Shown here in pieces: positions 35,985 through 44,484 of a DNA stretch of 64,000 nt. A program made the position numbers and the translations under genes. How positions within the stretch are numbered: position 1 is the first letter of the stretch; each line of letters opens with the position of its first letter. The stretch is from Dyadobacter sp. 676. GTDB taxonomy: Bacteria; Bacteroidota; Bacteroidia; Cytophagales; Spirosomataceae. The notes under the pieces are model-generated. The model was not told the DNA's origin. It saw only the letters and a list, made by a program, of their open reading frames with translations, and did no database searches. The stretch is from assembly GCF_040448675.1 (NCBI RefSeq), contig NZ_CP159289.1, positions 6,741,001 through 6,805,000 on the forward strand, in the 5' to 3' direction.

Positions 35985-38900
35985 TTAGAATTTGACATTG
36001 AGATTGAAACCGATGCTGCGGGTGGGCGGCAGGCCGGGCCAGAAATCGAGACCCGTGGCATTGTCCGACGAGTTGAGCACCTCCTCCGGATCCATATTCT
36101 CGGTCCATTTCTTGATTACGAGCACATTGTTCGCAACGGCACTCAGCCTGAGCCCTTTTACAAACGACTTCTCGGGCAGCAATTTGCTCAGGTCATAGCC
36201 CAGTGTAAGTTGCCGAAGTTTCCAGAAACCCGCATTCGAGACGAAATCTTCATTGATACCCAGCGGGTTAATGGATTCATAAAAGGGCTGAACAGCCGCC
36301 TTTGTCTGATTCACCTCGCCGTCGGGGTTCACGCCGTTGCCGATCACATACCCCTCGGCCCGGCCCGGTAGCGTGCGTTTCGACAGGCCGTGACGCATGT
36401 AGTTGATGTTCCGGCCGGCGATCATCTTGTGCCCCAGCTTGAAATCCACCAGCGCCGAAAGCATAATGCCTTTGTAATTGAACGTGTTGGTTATACCGCC
36501 AAAATACTTCGGCAACGCATTGCCGACGTTCACCAGCGTATTGTTTCTCAAAGGCATTCCACTGTTTTTATCAAACACCTGACGGCCTTGCGCGTCGCGC
36601 AGGTACGTGAATGTGTAAAGCTGACCGAGCGGTTTTCCGACCACCATATTCAGTGTCCGGCCACCGCCGCCGCCGACGGTGATGACCGTATCTTTCTCTG
36701 CCAGGCCCAGTTTCAGCACCTTTGAGGTATTGTACGACACATTGAAACTCACATCCCAGGTGAAATCCTTTGTTTTTACCGGAGAACCCGTCAGCAAGAG
36801 CTCGATACCCTTGTTCATGCTCCGGCCGACGTTAATGAGCTGCGCCGTGTAGGAAGAAGCGTCGGATATCTGGGCGGCGAGGATCTGATCGTCCGTTGTT
36901 TTATGATAATAGGTCAGATCGAAGCCCAGCAAATTATTGAACAGCTTCATTTCCAGGCCCGCTTCCGCCTCCTTGATCCGCAGCGGGCGCAGGTTCCTGT
37001 TCGGCACTATCGATGCGTTGATCCCTCCCACCGGCACCAGTTGACCAGTCGGGTTCGGGAACGAGTTGTTGTCCACCGCATAGTACAAAGCATTCGAGTA
37101 GGGATTTACATTATCCGACCCTACCTGCGCGTAGGCCGCGCGCAATTTACCGAACGTAATCCATGCGGGCAGGTTCGGGAAGGCTTGCGAGAAGATGAAG
37201 CTACCGGTTACCGAGGGGTACAGGATACTGCGGTTGTCGGGGGCAAGTGTTGAAAACCAGTCGTTTCGCGCAGTTACGTTCAAATAAATGAACTCTTTCC
37301 ACGATATGGTCGCCGCTCCGTACAGCGAGTTGATTTTCTTTTCCGAAAGGCTGTACAACGGGTTTTTGACGCGGCCGTTCATCACGGTGTAAAGATTCGG
37401 CTGAACAAAGTCCTGCACCGTCACGCTGTTATAATCCATCCGCGCGTAACGCTGGTTCCCTCCGAGTGTCACATCGACACCGATGTTGCCGAAGGTACGG
37501 TTGCCGCCGAGGATAAAGTCGAGGTTGCGCTCGGTATTGCGGCGTACATCCTGTGTAAATGAGCCGTTTACATAACCGACAGGCGCCTTGGCGATCGGTG
37601 CATAGCCGTTCGGGATATTATAATCCTGGTTACGTACGTAGAAATCCTGCGCCGCGCGAAGTTGGAGGTAAAGCCAGTCGGTAAACTGGTACTTCAATGC
37701 GACATTCCCGAAAAGGCGGTCACGCGTGATGTTCTCGAAATGGTGGCTGAGCGAATAATAGGGATTATTTCTCACCAGAAACCTCGAAAAGACGAATTCG
37801 TCACCGTTGGGGAGCGTCTGGTTTTGTTTCAACGCCTCAAAAGGCATCGAGTTGGCCAGGGTAAAAATGACAGTGGAAGTAGCAAAATCCTGCGTATCTA
37901 CCTGCGGCGGGTTTACATTCTTTTCCTTTGAATAATTCACATTGCCGAATGCCGTAAGCCGCTTCGAAATATTTTGCGTGAAACCGAGGTTCACGACCTT
38001 GCGGTTAAACTTGTTGTTTTCGACGATCCCGCGGTTATCGGTGTTCGCCAGTGAAAGACTGAAACCGCCGTTGGGGCCATTGTTGGAAACGGTAATGGTG
38101 TTGGTCATGTTCGTACCGACGCGGTAAAATTTCCTTACACGGCCGCGCACCGGCTCGTAAGGCCAGGTTTCGTTATCGAAAAGGATCTGCGTCATGCCGG
38201 GTTCGAACTTCTCGCCGAAACTCCACACGCCGGAAGTGGGTTTTTCGGTAGTTGGCCGCTTTCCGCCCTCCCCCTGCCCGTACTCATATTGAAAATCGGT
38301 GAAATCCAGGGGTGTGTCGGTCGTGAAGTTCAGGTTGTAATCCAGCCCGATCCCCTTGCCCGTGCCGCGGTTTTTGGTCGTGATCATTACTACGCCGTCT
38401 TTCGCACGCGAACCGTAAAGTGCCGCTGCCGTGGCGCCTTTCAGCACGGTCATCGACTCGATATCGTCCGGATTGATACTCGAAAGCCCGTCGCCGCCAT
38501 CGGAACTATTGGCGGCCCTCGGACCATAATCGCCGCCTCCCGCGAAGTTGGAATTATCGATCGGTACTCCGTTTACGACAATCAGCGGGTTGTTCTGTCC
38601 CGAAAACGACGACTGCCCGCGAATGCGTATCTTGGCCGTACCACCGGGGCCCGTCGAGAGCGAGGATATGTTTACGCCTGCCATTTTGCCCTGCAATGAA
38701 CTTACCACGTTGGGCGTGCGGTTGGTGGAAATCTGGTCGGAAGTCACGGTGGCCGTCGCATAACCAAGCGTTTTGGCTTCCCGCTTGATACCCAGCGCGG
38801 TAACAACCACTTCCGTGAGGTTTTTCGACTCCTGTACCAGTTGGATATCGATGACCGTCCGCGAACCGACGGCTACCGTCTGGCTCACATAACCAATGAA

Positions 38901-39119
38901 CGAGAAAACAAGACTGGCGTTGGCGGGCACGTCGAGGGCATATTTACCTTCCGAATCCGTAACGGTGCCCTGGGACGTACCGCTGATCAGGATATTCACA
39001 CCCGGAAGCGGCTCCTTGTTTTCGCCGGTCACGCTACCCGTGATCCGGCTACTCTGGGCGAAAACCGCGTTGCAACAAAATAGCAGTAGCAACGCAGCAA
39101 TCGTAAAACAGTTCTTCAT
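35985..39119 (-). CDS. SusC/RagA-family TonB-linked outer membrane channel
   Basis: A 1044-residue TonB-dependent SusC homologue. Signal peptide MKNCFTIAALLLLFCCNAVFAQ, carboxypeptidase-like domain (ITGSVTGENKEPLPGVNILI), plug with VVTALGIKREAKTLGYATAT and the signature LYGSRAKDGVVMITTKNRG, then a barrel ending SIGFNLNVKF. It heads the 20-kb minus-strand locus and has a 622-bp upstream region with operator-like palindromes. It pairs with the SusD-like gene 11 bp downstream. The substrate is not inferable from sequence alone. Confidence 0.96.
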   Translation of the reverse strand: MKNCFTIAALLLLFCCNAVFAQSSRITGSVTGENKEPLPGVNILISGTSQGTVTDSEGKYALDVPANASLVFSFIGYVSQTVAVGSRTVIDIQLVQESKNLTEVVVTALGIKREAKTLGYATATVTSDQISTNRTPNVVSSLQGKMAGVNISSLSTGPGGTAKIRIRGQSSFSGQNNPLIVVNGVPIDNSNFAGGGDYGPRAANSSDGGDGLSSINPDDIESMTVLKGATAAALYGSRAKDGVVMITTKNRGTGKGIGLDYNLNFTTDTPLDFTDFQYEYGQGEGGKRPTTEKPTSGVWSFGEKFEPGMTQILFDNETWPYEPVRGRVRKFYRVGTNMTNTITVSNNGPNGGFSLSLANTDNRGIVENNKFNRKVVNLGFTQNISKRLTAFGNVNYSKEKNVNPPQVDTQDFATSTVIFTLANSMPFEALKQNQTLPNGDEFVFSRFLVRNNPYYSLSHHFENITRDRLFGNVALKYQFTDWLYLQLRAAQDFYVRNQDYNIPNGYAPIAKAPVGYVNGSFTQDVRRNTERNLDFILGGNRTFGNIGVDVTLGGNQRYARMDYNSVTVQDFVQPNLYTVMNGRVKNPLYSLSEKKINSLYGAATISWKEFIYLNVTARNDWFSTLAPDNRSILYPSVTGSFIFSQAFPNLPAWITFGKLRAAYAQVGSDNVNPYSNALYYAVDNNSFPNPTGQLVPVGGINASIVPNRNLRPLRIKEAEAGLEMKLFNNLLGFDLTYYHKTTDDQILAAQISDASSYTAQLINVGRSMNKGIELLLTGSPVKTKDFTWDVSFNVSYNTSKVLKLGLAEKDTVITVGGGGGRTLNMVVGKPLGQLYTFTYLRDAQGRQVFDKNSGMPLRNNTLVNVGNALPKYFGGITNTFNYKGIMLSALVDFKLGHKMIAGRNINYMRHGLSKRTLPGRAEGYVIGNGVNPDGEVNQTKAAVQPFYESINPLGINEDFVSNAGFWKLRQLTLGYDLSKLLPEKSFVKGLRLSAVANNVLVIKKWTENMDPEEVLNSSDNATGLDFWPGLPPTRSIGFNLNVKF

Positions 39120-39362
39120 ACCGATTAATGGGGTTCAAAATTCAGGTGAATAGTGTCATGCAAAACATTACAAACCGTAATCGCTTACGGACACGGGGCC
39201 AGGAATAAAGGGCAAAAAATCACTGTGTCCGGCCGGAATTGCCGAACGATAATATATATACGTAAATAACTATTCTCGCCTTACCAATCGCGGGACCGGG
39301 CAAATGCAGCAAAAACGTACGATGCACGAGCCGCGGGTCGTCAGTATTACGTAAAAGTTTTA

Positions 39363-39376
39363 TTTAAACGATTAAG
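39363..39376. promoter_or_regulatory. Candidate LacI-family operator, upstream of SusC (site 1)
   Basis: TTTAAACGATTAAG, a CG-centred near-palindrome, 244 bp before the SusC start. It matches site 2 at 12 of 14 positions. Central CG is the norm for LacI-family operators. Confidence 0.5.
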
Positions 39377-39518
39377 CAAATTTTTAAAACCAATATATCG
39401 GGACAGCTATGTTTTAGTCAGGTCTAATGCGATGGTATCGGAACTTGCGCGGCCAGCCGGATTGATAAAATGGCAGGCCAGATGAAAAGTAAAGGGAAAT
39501 GTTATGGTCAAATGTAGA

Positions 39519-39532
39519 TTTAATCGATTAAA
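39519..39532. promoter_or_regulatory. Candidate LacI-family operator, upstream of SusC (site 2)
   Basis: TTTAATCGATTAAA, a perfect 14-bp CG-centred palindrome. It lies 156 bp from site 1, a distance that would allow looping by a LacI tetramer or independent binding of dimers. Confidence 0.55.
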
Positions 39533-39689
39533 CAACAAAATTTCAAGACAAATTTTTTAACATTTTTTCTAAAAATAAACACATTGGAGCCCCAAAACCG
39601 CCCGAAATCGCATTGAACCGCAAAAATGGCGTTCAGATAACCGTTCCACCGCTTTGTGTAAATGGAATTACTTCGCCGGCCGGAAACAC

Positions 39690-39697
39690 TAAATTTG
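39690..39697 (+). promoter_or_regulatory. -7 promoter box for the LytS-type kinase gene
   Basis: TAAATTTG matches TAnnTTTG exactly and is 44 bp before the chosen start codon at 39742. It is also the reason to prefer that start over in-frame Met codons further upstream, which would precede the promoter. Confidence 0.6.
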
Positions 39698-39741
39698 CTC
39701 TGAAATCTGCCAACGGTTTCCCCAAATCGGTCCATCCTGTC

Positions 39742-40905
39742 ATGACTTTTTTAAAACGTACGTTGGAACAATCCAGGCTGCCGCTCACAGTGGGCCAGTT
39801 CTGGTGGTATTCCTTCTGCTATTGGAGCATTTTCGCAGTGATAACGTTCGGTCAGCTTATGATGCTGTGGCTTTTGAAGGAAGGGGTGGTGATGCGGCCC
39901 CACGAGATATTTATCTGGCTGCTCGACGGGCTGTTCTGGTGGTCGACGACCCCGTTGATCCTGTACGCGTCCGTCAAGGTACCGGTGGCATTCAAGCCCC
40001 GGGGACGGTCGGTTCTCAAACCGATCCTGTTTCATTTAATGATCGTCACGTTTCTGAATATTTTCGTTAACACCGTTCACTATTACATTACCAATCCGCT
40101 GATGTACAAGGCTGTGGGCAAGGCTGTTCCGCTCGAAAGCTATCTTTTTTCTTTTTTTACAGCTTACACGGCGAGCTTCGGCCAGTACCTGTTGCTCGTA
40201 GTCGGGTTTAGCAAGGTGTCATACATTTATCGTTACCAGGAACTGAAACAGCAGAATTTCGAAACCGAGCTTCATAACGAACAGCTACGTGGACAACTGG
40301 CCACCGCGCAGTTGCAGTCACTGAAAATGCAGCTCAACCCGCATTTCCTTTTCAATACGCTGCACAGTGTAGTGAGTTTGATGGTCAAAAACGATATTCG
40401 TAAAGCCACGTTGATGATTACCACGCTGAGCGACCTGCTGCGGGCGGTGCTCGTGAACCAGTCGGCGGATTTCATACCCTTGCAGGAAGAACTTAAACTG
40501 ACCCGCCAATATCTCGATATCCAGCAAATACGCTTTCAGGACCGCCTTAAAGTGGAATATCACATCGACCCGGCCTCGGAGCTGTACCCCGTGCCTCAAC
40601 TGATACTGCAACCCATCGTCGAGAACTCCATTACCCATGGCATTTCCGATCTCACCACCAATGCGCTCATAAGCATTACCAGCACTGTGAGCGCTACGGG
40701 CATCCGGGTGACGGTGTACGATAATGGCGTTGGCACCGCATCGCGGAAATCGTCGAAGGGAATGGGACTAGGGCTAAAAAATACTTCGTTAAGATTGCAG
40801 CAAGCCTACGGCGCAGAAGCCCGACTGGAATTTGAACAGCCGGTCGGCGGGGGTACGGCGGTAACGCTGCATTTTGACGGCCGACGATCGAACCCCGATG
40901 GCTGA
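39742..40905 (+). CDS. LytS-type sensor histidine kinase
   Basis: A 387-residue inner-membrane histidine kinase of the LytS/YehU (His_kinase) family. Four predicted membrane helices lie in residues about 15-160 (FWWYSFCYWSIFAVITFGQL first), followed by a short coiled coil. The phospho-acceptor is H201 in KMQLNPHFLFNTLHSV. The ATPase domain has LILQPIVENSITHG (N box) and DNGVGT plus GMGLGLKNT (G boxes). No periplasmic ligand domain is evident. The LytTR response regulator 221 bp downstream is its partner. Next to the SusC promoter, it may regulate surface or nutrient functions, but no target can be named. Confidence 0.94.
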   Translation: MTFLKRTLEQSRLPLTVGQFWWYSFCYWSIFAVITFGQLMMLWLLKEGVVMRPHEIFIWLLDGLFWWSTTPLILYASVKVPVAFKPRGRSVLKPILFHLMIVTFLNIFVNTVHYYITNPLMYKAVGKAVPLESYLFSFFTAYTASFGQYLLLVVGFSKVSYIYRYQELKQQNFETELHNEQLRGQLATAQLQSLKMQLNPHFLFNTLHSVVSLMVKNDIRKATLMITTLSDLLRAVLVNQSADFIPLQEELKLTRQYLDIQQIRFQDRLKVEYHIDPASELYPVPQLILQPIVENSITHGISDLTTNALISITSTVSATGIRVTVYDNGVGTASRKSSKGMGLGLKNTSLRLQQAYGAEARLEFEQPVGGGTAVTLHFDGRRSNPDG

Positions 40906-41126
40906 CGGAGAGGAACTATTTCGGAAAGATGATAAAGAACATTAAAAGTGGCCCGGGAGGGCCTTCCTGTTATAGCAATGAAGTGGAATCGGGCGTTCCG
41001 GCTCCGGAGGAGCTTTCTGCCATACGGTACAGAACGCGCTGGGACGCAAATTTTTGTGATCTGACGTTTTTGCGATAAACAGGATGCGCCTCCATAGCCC
41101 GACAAACACCAAACAACCCCAAAAAC

Positions 41127-41894
41127 ATGAAATACCGCTGCCTGATCATCGATGACGAAGTGCTGGCCAGGGACGTAATCAGGACATTTGTACAGCACGA
41201 CCATTCCATTGAAATCACCGACGAGGCCGCCAACGGTTCGGAAGCGGTGGTGAAAATCCTGCAACACCGGCCGGACGTTATTTTTCTGGACATACAAATG
41301 CCCGAGCTCGACGGCTTCGAAGTACTGCGAGAGGTATGGCCCCATCATCAGCCGTTTGTGGTATTTACCACGGCATTCGATCAATATGCGTTACGCGCAT
41401 TCGAAGTGAATGCGATCGACTATTTGTTAAAACCTTTTGACGAGATCCGTTTCCACCAATCGCTCGGGCGGCTTAAAGAACGGCTAAGCCAAAAATCGCA
41501 GCCACGGATCGAAGAGTTGGTGAACAGCCTCCTTCGTGAGCAGAAAGAGGAAAACTATCTGCAACGGCTCCTGGTGAAAGAAGCCGGCAAGATGTACCTG
41601 GTCAAAACAGCCGATATTACCCATTTCTCGGCCGACGGCAACTACATTACGGTCTATACGTGTGAGAAGAAAACCTACACCATTTACGAAAGCCTGGGCA
41701 GCCTCGAAGGCCGGCTCGATCCTTCGGTAATGATCCGGGTCGGGCGGTCCAATATTGTGAATATGAATTTTATATCCGAATTGGAAACCTATTTCAACGG
41801 CGAGTACATCATCCACCTGTCGACAGGCGAAAAAGTGAAATGGACACGGGGCTACCGCGACAACATCAAGGCATTCCTGACCAAAATGGGGTAA
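41127..41894 (+). CDS. LytTR-family response regulator
   Basis: A 255-residue response regulator. The receiver domain covers residues 1-120, with acidic residues DDE near residue 10, phospho-acceptor D55 in VIFLDIQMPELDGFE, and Lys in DYLLKPFDE. The LytTR DNA-binding domain covers about 150-255 (ITHFSADGNYITVYTCEKK, MIRVGRSNIVNMNFI). LytTR proteins bind direct repeats. It is the cognate partner of the LytS-type kinase upstream. The 221 bp between them contain no gene. Confidence 0.95.
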   Translation: MKYRCLIIDDEVLARDVIRTFVQHDHSIEITDEAANGSEAVVKILQHRPDVIFLDIQMPELDGFEVLREVWPHHQPFVVFTTAFDQYALRAFEVNAIDYLLKPFDEIRFHQSLGRLKERLSQKSQPRIEELVNSLLREQKEENYLQRLLVKEAGKMYLVKTADITHFSADGNYITVYTCEKKTYTIYESLGSLEGRLDPSVMIRVGRSNIVNMNFISELETYFNGEYIIHLSTGEKVKWTRGYRDNIKAFLTKMG

Positions 41895-42011
41895 CCGCCG
41901 GATACGGTTCACTGTTTAATATGCACGGTTTAAATAACGAAATGGTCAGATCAGACATTTTTGATTCCCATTTCAACGCTTAGGGATGCAAATTTGTCAG
42001 TAAGTATAACT

Positions 42012-42026
42012 TCCGGTTATACCGGA
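42012..42026 (+). promoter_or_regulatory. Small hairpin or operator before the 42068 gene
   Basis: TCCGGTTATACCGGA: a perfect 6-bp inverted repeat with a 3-base centre, 41 bp before the start codon. CAAATTTG at 41989-41996, one base from the -7 box, sits just upstream, so the palindrome would lie at or just after the transcription start, a usual repressor position. Confidence 0.4.
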
Positions 42027-42067
42027 GAAGGATACCTGACATTCAATTGCATTTAAATCCGTTAGCC

Positions 42068-42433
42068 ATGCTCATCAAACCGTCTACTATCGTTACCTCC
42101 GCGCTCCTGGCGCTGCTCCACCAACACAAAGGCGTACATCAGCGCCAGCTTTTGTTCGCAGTGGCCGTCATCGCGATGCTTACGATCTGGAAGCTGTGTG
42201 CCGCACTGCGCGACGCAACCCACCCGCAGGGGAGCGCCTGCGAAACCTCAGCGCCCGTCGAGCAAAAAGCAACCGTCAGATGGAGCTACGACGAACTTGC
42301 ACACAAGCTCATCATACAAAACACCGACCTCGCCTATTCCGAGCTCGATCAGGGTTTTACACAGCGTATCGGCAGGTCGCTCAGCAAAGTGGCCAGGCAC
42401 ATCGACGGCAAGCCGGTTATTGTCAATCTATAA
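42068..42433 (+). CDS. Small membrane-anchored protein of unknown function
   Basis: A 121-residue protein. The N-terminal quarter is basic and short; one membrane helix follows (QLLFAVAVIAMLTIWKLCAAL), then a soluble C-terminal part of about 75 residues (RWSYDELAHKLIIQNTDLAY). No family is recognised. The start is set at MLIKPSTIV; a Met 7 codons upstream is possible. A strong terminator follows 7 bp after the stop. It is convergent with the oxidoreductase gene. Confidence 0.6.
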   Translation: MLIKPSTIVTSALLALLHQHKGVHQRQLLFAVAVIAMLTIWKLCAALRDATHPQGSACETSAPVEQKATVRWSYDELAHKLIIQNTDLAYSELDQGFTQRIGRSLSKVARHIDGKPVIVNL

Positions 42434-42440
42434 CACAAAA

Positions 42441-42475
42441 ATGGCCACCGCACACTGCCGGTGGCCATTGCTTTT
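42441..42475. terminator. Intrinsic terminator between convergent genes
   Basis: ATGGCCACCG pairs with CGGTGGCCAT around an 8-base loop (42451-42458), with AAAAA before and TTTT shortly after. It can serve both the small membrane gene and the oxidoreductase gene. Confidence 0.85.
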
Positions 42476-42490
42476 GATTCGCCGGGCGTT

Positions 42491-43477
42491 TCATGCCGGG
42501 CTCACCCGAACCACAATTTTACCCACAGTGTGCCCGGTCTCCATCGATTCGTGTGCCTCCGCAAGGTCCGTCCAGTCGTAGACGGCCGAAACCCCGGGGC
42601 GTAGTGCACCGCTTTCCGCCATATTCACCAGTTTTTTCAAAACCTCGCCCTGCCTGTTGCTTTCAGGCCGCTGCAAGGGGCCACCCATAAACTGGTAGCT
42701 CAGCGTAATGTTTTTCAATAACAGCCGATAACCGCCGGTCTCCGGCACCTCAACCGGCAGGATCGTGGCAATGTGGCCGTTGTAAGCCACATAATCGAGG
42801 CACTGGCTGAATGTACTGCCGCCGACGGTATCGAATATCAAACCGGCGCCTTTGCCGCCGGTAATATCCATAATTGCCTTCGGGACATCGGTTTCACGGT
42901 AATTCAGCACATAGTCTGCACCCAGTTCCGAGCAATAAGCCAGCGAACCGGGCTTGCTGGCGGTAGTAACTACCGTACAACCCGTTTTTTTAGCCAACTG
43001 AACCGCCAGGTGCCCTACCCCGCCCGCGCCGGCATGAATTACGACCAGGTCCCCGGCAGCGACCTTCAACCGGTCGAACAGCCCTTCATAAGCCGTAATA
43101 CCCACCAGCGGAATAGCCGCCGCCTGTTCGTCGCCCAGCGTGCCGGCATGCACGCAGGAACGGTAGTCGATCGCGACGTATTCGGCGTTGGCGCCGTTCC
43201 TAAACGGTGTGGGCGAACCGATGACGCGATCCCCGATTTCGAAACCGGCGACATTGCTTCCTTTATCAACGACAATGCCGCACACATCGAAACCTAATAT
43301 CAACGGAAAATTCCGGGGCACCGAAGCCTTCTTCCGGATGCGGCAGTCGAGCGGGTTTACACTCGTGGCGAGTACTTTTAAGATGAGGTCGTCGCCCGAG
43401 GGTACCGGATCGGGAAGTTCCCGCATCGCAAAAACTTCGCGGGCCGGGCCATGGGCGGTAATTACATTTGCTTTCAT
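42491..43477 (-). CDS. Zinc-type alcohol dehydrogenase / NADPH:quinone oxidoreductase-like protein
   Basis: A 328-residue medium-chain dehydrogenase/reductase. N-terminal GroES-like domain (SVNPLDCRIRKK, LGFDVCGIVVDKGSNV) and a Rossmann domain with VIHAGAGGVGHLAVQLAKK near residue 150. The catalytic and structural zinc Cys/His pattern of true alcohol dehydrogenases is absent, so it belongs to the zinc-free quinone-oxidoreductase/enoyl-reductase branch and probably uses NADPH. It lies 64 bp downstream of an AraC gene on the same strand, with an AraC-type direct repeat in front, so it is the likely regulated target. Confidence 0.92.
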   Translation of the reverse strand: MKANVITAHGPAREVFAMRELPDPVPSGDDLILKVLATSVNPLDCRIRKKASVPRNFPLILGFDVCGIVVDKGSNVAGFEIGDRVIGSPTPFRNGANAEYVAIDYRSCVHAGTLGDEQAAAIPLVGITAYEGLFDRLKVAAGDLVVIHAGAGGVGHLAVQLAKKTGCTVVTTASKPGSLAYCSELGADYVLNYRETDVPKAIMDITGGKGAGLIFDTVGGSTFSQCLDYVAYNGHIATILPVEVPETGGYRLLLKNITLSYQFMGGPLQRPESNRQGEVLKKLVNMAESGALRPGVSAVYDWTDLAEAHESMETGHTVGKIVVRVSPA

Positions 43478-43525
43478 GGTTATGTGTTTTTAAGCAAATG
43501 TACCGGCCTTCCCCGCCCCTACGCT

Positions 43526-43560
43526 TGCGCGACCGGGAGCGTTATCTGCGCGACCGGGAG
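43526..43560 (-). promoter_or_regulatory. 21-bp-spaced direct repeat, candidate AraC-family operator
   Basis: CTCCCGGTCGCGCA occurs twice on the minus strand with exactly 21 bp between equal positions (plus strand TGCGCGACCGGGAG at 43526-43539 and 43547-43560). The repeat straddles the AraC stop codon and ends about 49 bp before the oxidoreductase start. Two direct half-sites two helical turns apart are the classical layout of AraC-family activator sites. Confidence 0.6.
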
Positions 43561-44423
43561 TTTTTAAACGCCGACGGCCGCACGCCGTATTTTCTCAAAA
43601 ATGCATTCGAAAAAGCCGCCGCGCTTTCGTACCCGCATTGAAATGCGATTGCGGCAATATCCAGGCCGGTGTCCGGCAACAACTGCGCGGCGCGTTCGAG
43701 GCGCAGGTCCGACTGGTATCTGAACACCGAAGTATGCAGCTGCTCCCGGAAAACCTGCTTGATACGAAACGTATTGGTTCCGGTAAGCCTGGAAAGCTCC
43801 GAGATAGTCAAATAGCTGTCCGACCGATGAATATGCCAGATGGCTTCCTGCAATATGTCCCTCGCGCGCGCGCCCGTCGTGTGCACGCGCGAGGCGAAAC
43901 GGAAAAGCTGGTCGGTAATGAGTTTTTCCTGAAAGAGGTTGAGCAATCCGGGGTTGTCCGACAGGGCTTTAAGCTGTAAAAACGCATCCGCACATCCGGC
44001 GGAAAGGCTCATAACCGGGACCGGCCGTTCGAACAATGCCGGCGCATTACTTTGCAACATTTCCGTATGGGCATCGGAGAGATGGATATGGATTACCTTA
44101 AAGTGCGTATCGGCGGGCAACACCGCCTGGTATGGGCCTTCTTCCGTGCGGTAAAACAATGCCTGCCCGGTGCCGAAGCCGTATTGCGCGGCACGCCTCG
44201 GCATCGACCTCGAATTCCCTTCGATACAAAGCACCATTTTGTAAAAACTCGACGGATAACAGACATTTAACGTATGCGACGCATTGGTCTGAAAATCAAA
44301 CCAGTGTATACTCGTCGTTAAACTCTGCTCCGACTGCTCGTAATGCCGGTACAGCCGCCGTCCCTCCGGAAACAGTGCAGGTTTTCCGGGAAAAAGTGGT
44401 TTATTCTGATAGGAAATCTGCAT
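43542..44423 (-). CDS. AraC-family transcriptional regulator
   Basis: A regulator of about 293 residues. The N-terminal 190 residues are a sensor region with no clear family motif. The C-terminal AraC domain has both helix-turn-helix motifs: YLTISELSRLTGTNTFRIKQ and LDIAAIAFQCGYESAAAFSN followed by AFLRKYGVRPSAF. Codons for its final SRSR residues form part of the direct repeat at 43526-43560. The start is set at MQISYQNKPLF; Met codons at 44435 and 44459 are alternatives. The likely target is the oxidoreductase gene 64 bp downstream. Confidence 0.9.
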   Translation of the reverse strand: MQISYQNKPLFPGKPALFPEGRRLYRHYEQSEQSLTTSIHWFDFQTNASHTLNVCYPSSFYKMVLCIEGNSRSMPRRAAQYGFGTGQALFYRTEEGPYQAVLPADTHFKVIHIHLSDAHTEMLQSNAPALFERPVPVMSLSAGCADAFLQLKALSDNPGLLNLFQEKLITDQLFRFASRVHTTGARARDILQEAIWHIHRSDSYLTISELSRLTGTNTFRIKQVFREQLHTSVFRYQSDLRLERAAQLLPDTGLDIAAIAFQCGYESAAAFSNAFLRKYGVRPSAFKNSRSRR

Positions 44424-44484
44424 GACATCATACATTTCAGTTCCTGCAAAATAATACACCCGTCCGAAAAACCTGCGCGGTTAG

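Larger units (their letters stand above)
39120..39741. other. 622-bp divergent intergenic region (SusC and LytS promoters)
   Basis: Without a gene. It is AT-rich and holds two LacI-operator-like palindromes (listed separately) and a -7 box for the sensor kinase gene at 39690-39697. Several ORFs opening into the region from the kinase frame (from 39613) are not protein-like and were not used. Confidence 0.6.

Noticed and set aside
43542..44459. AraC gene starting at 44459
   Set aside because: The first codons (MYYFAGTE) do not look like a domain start; Met at 44423 gives a more natural N-terminus, though this is not certain.
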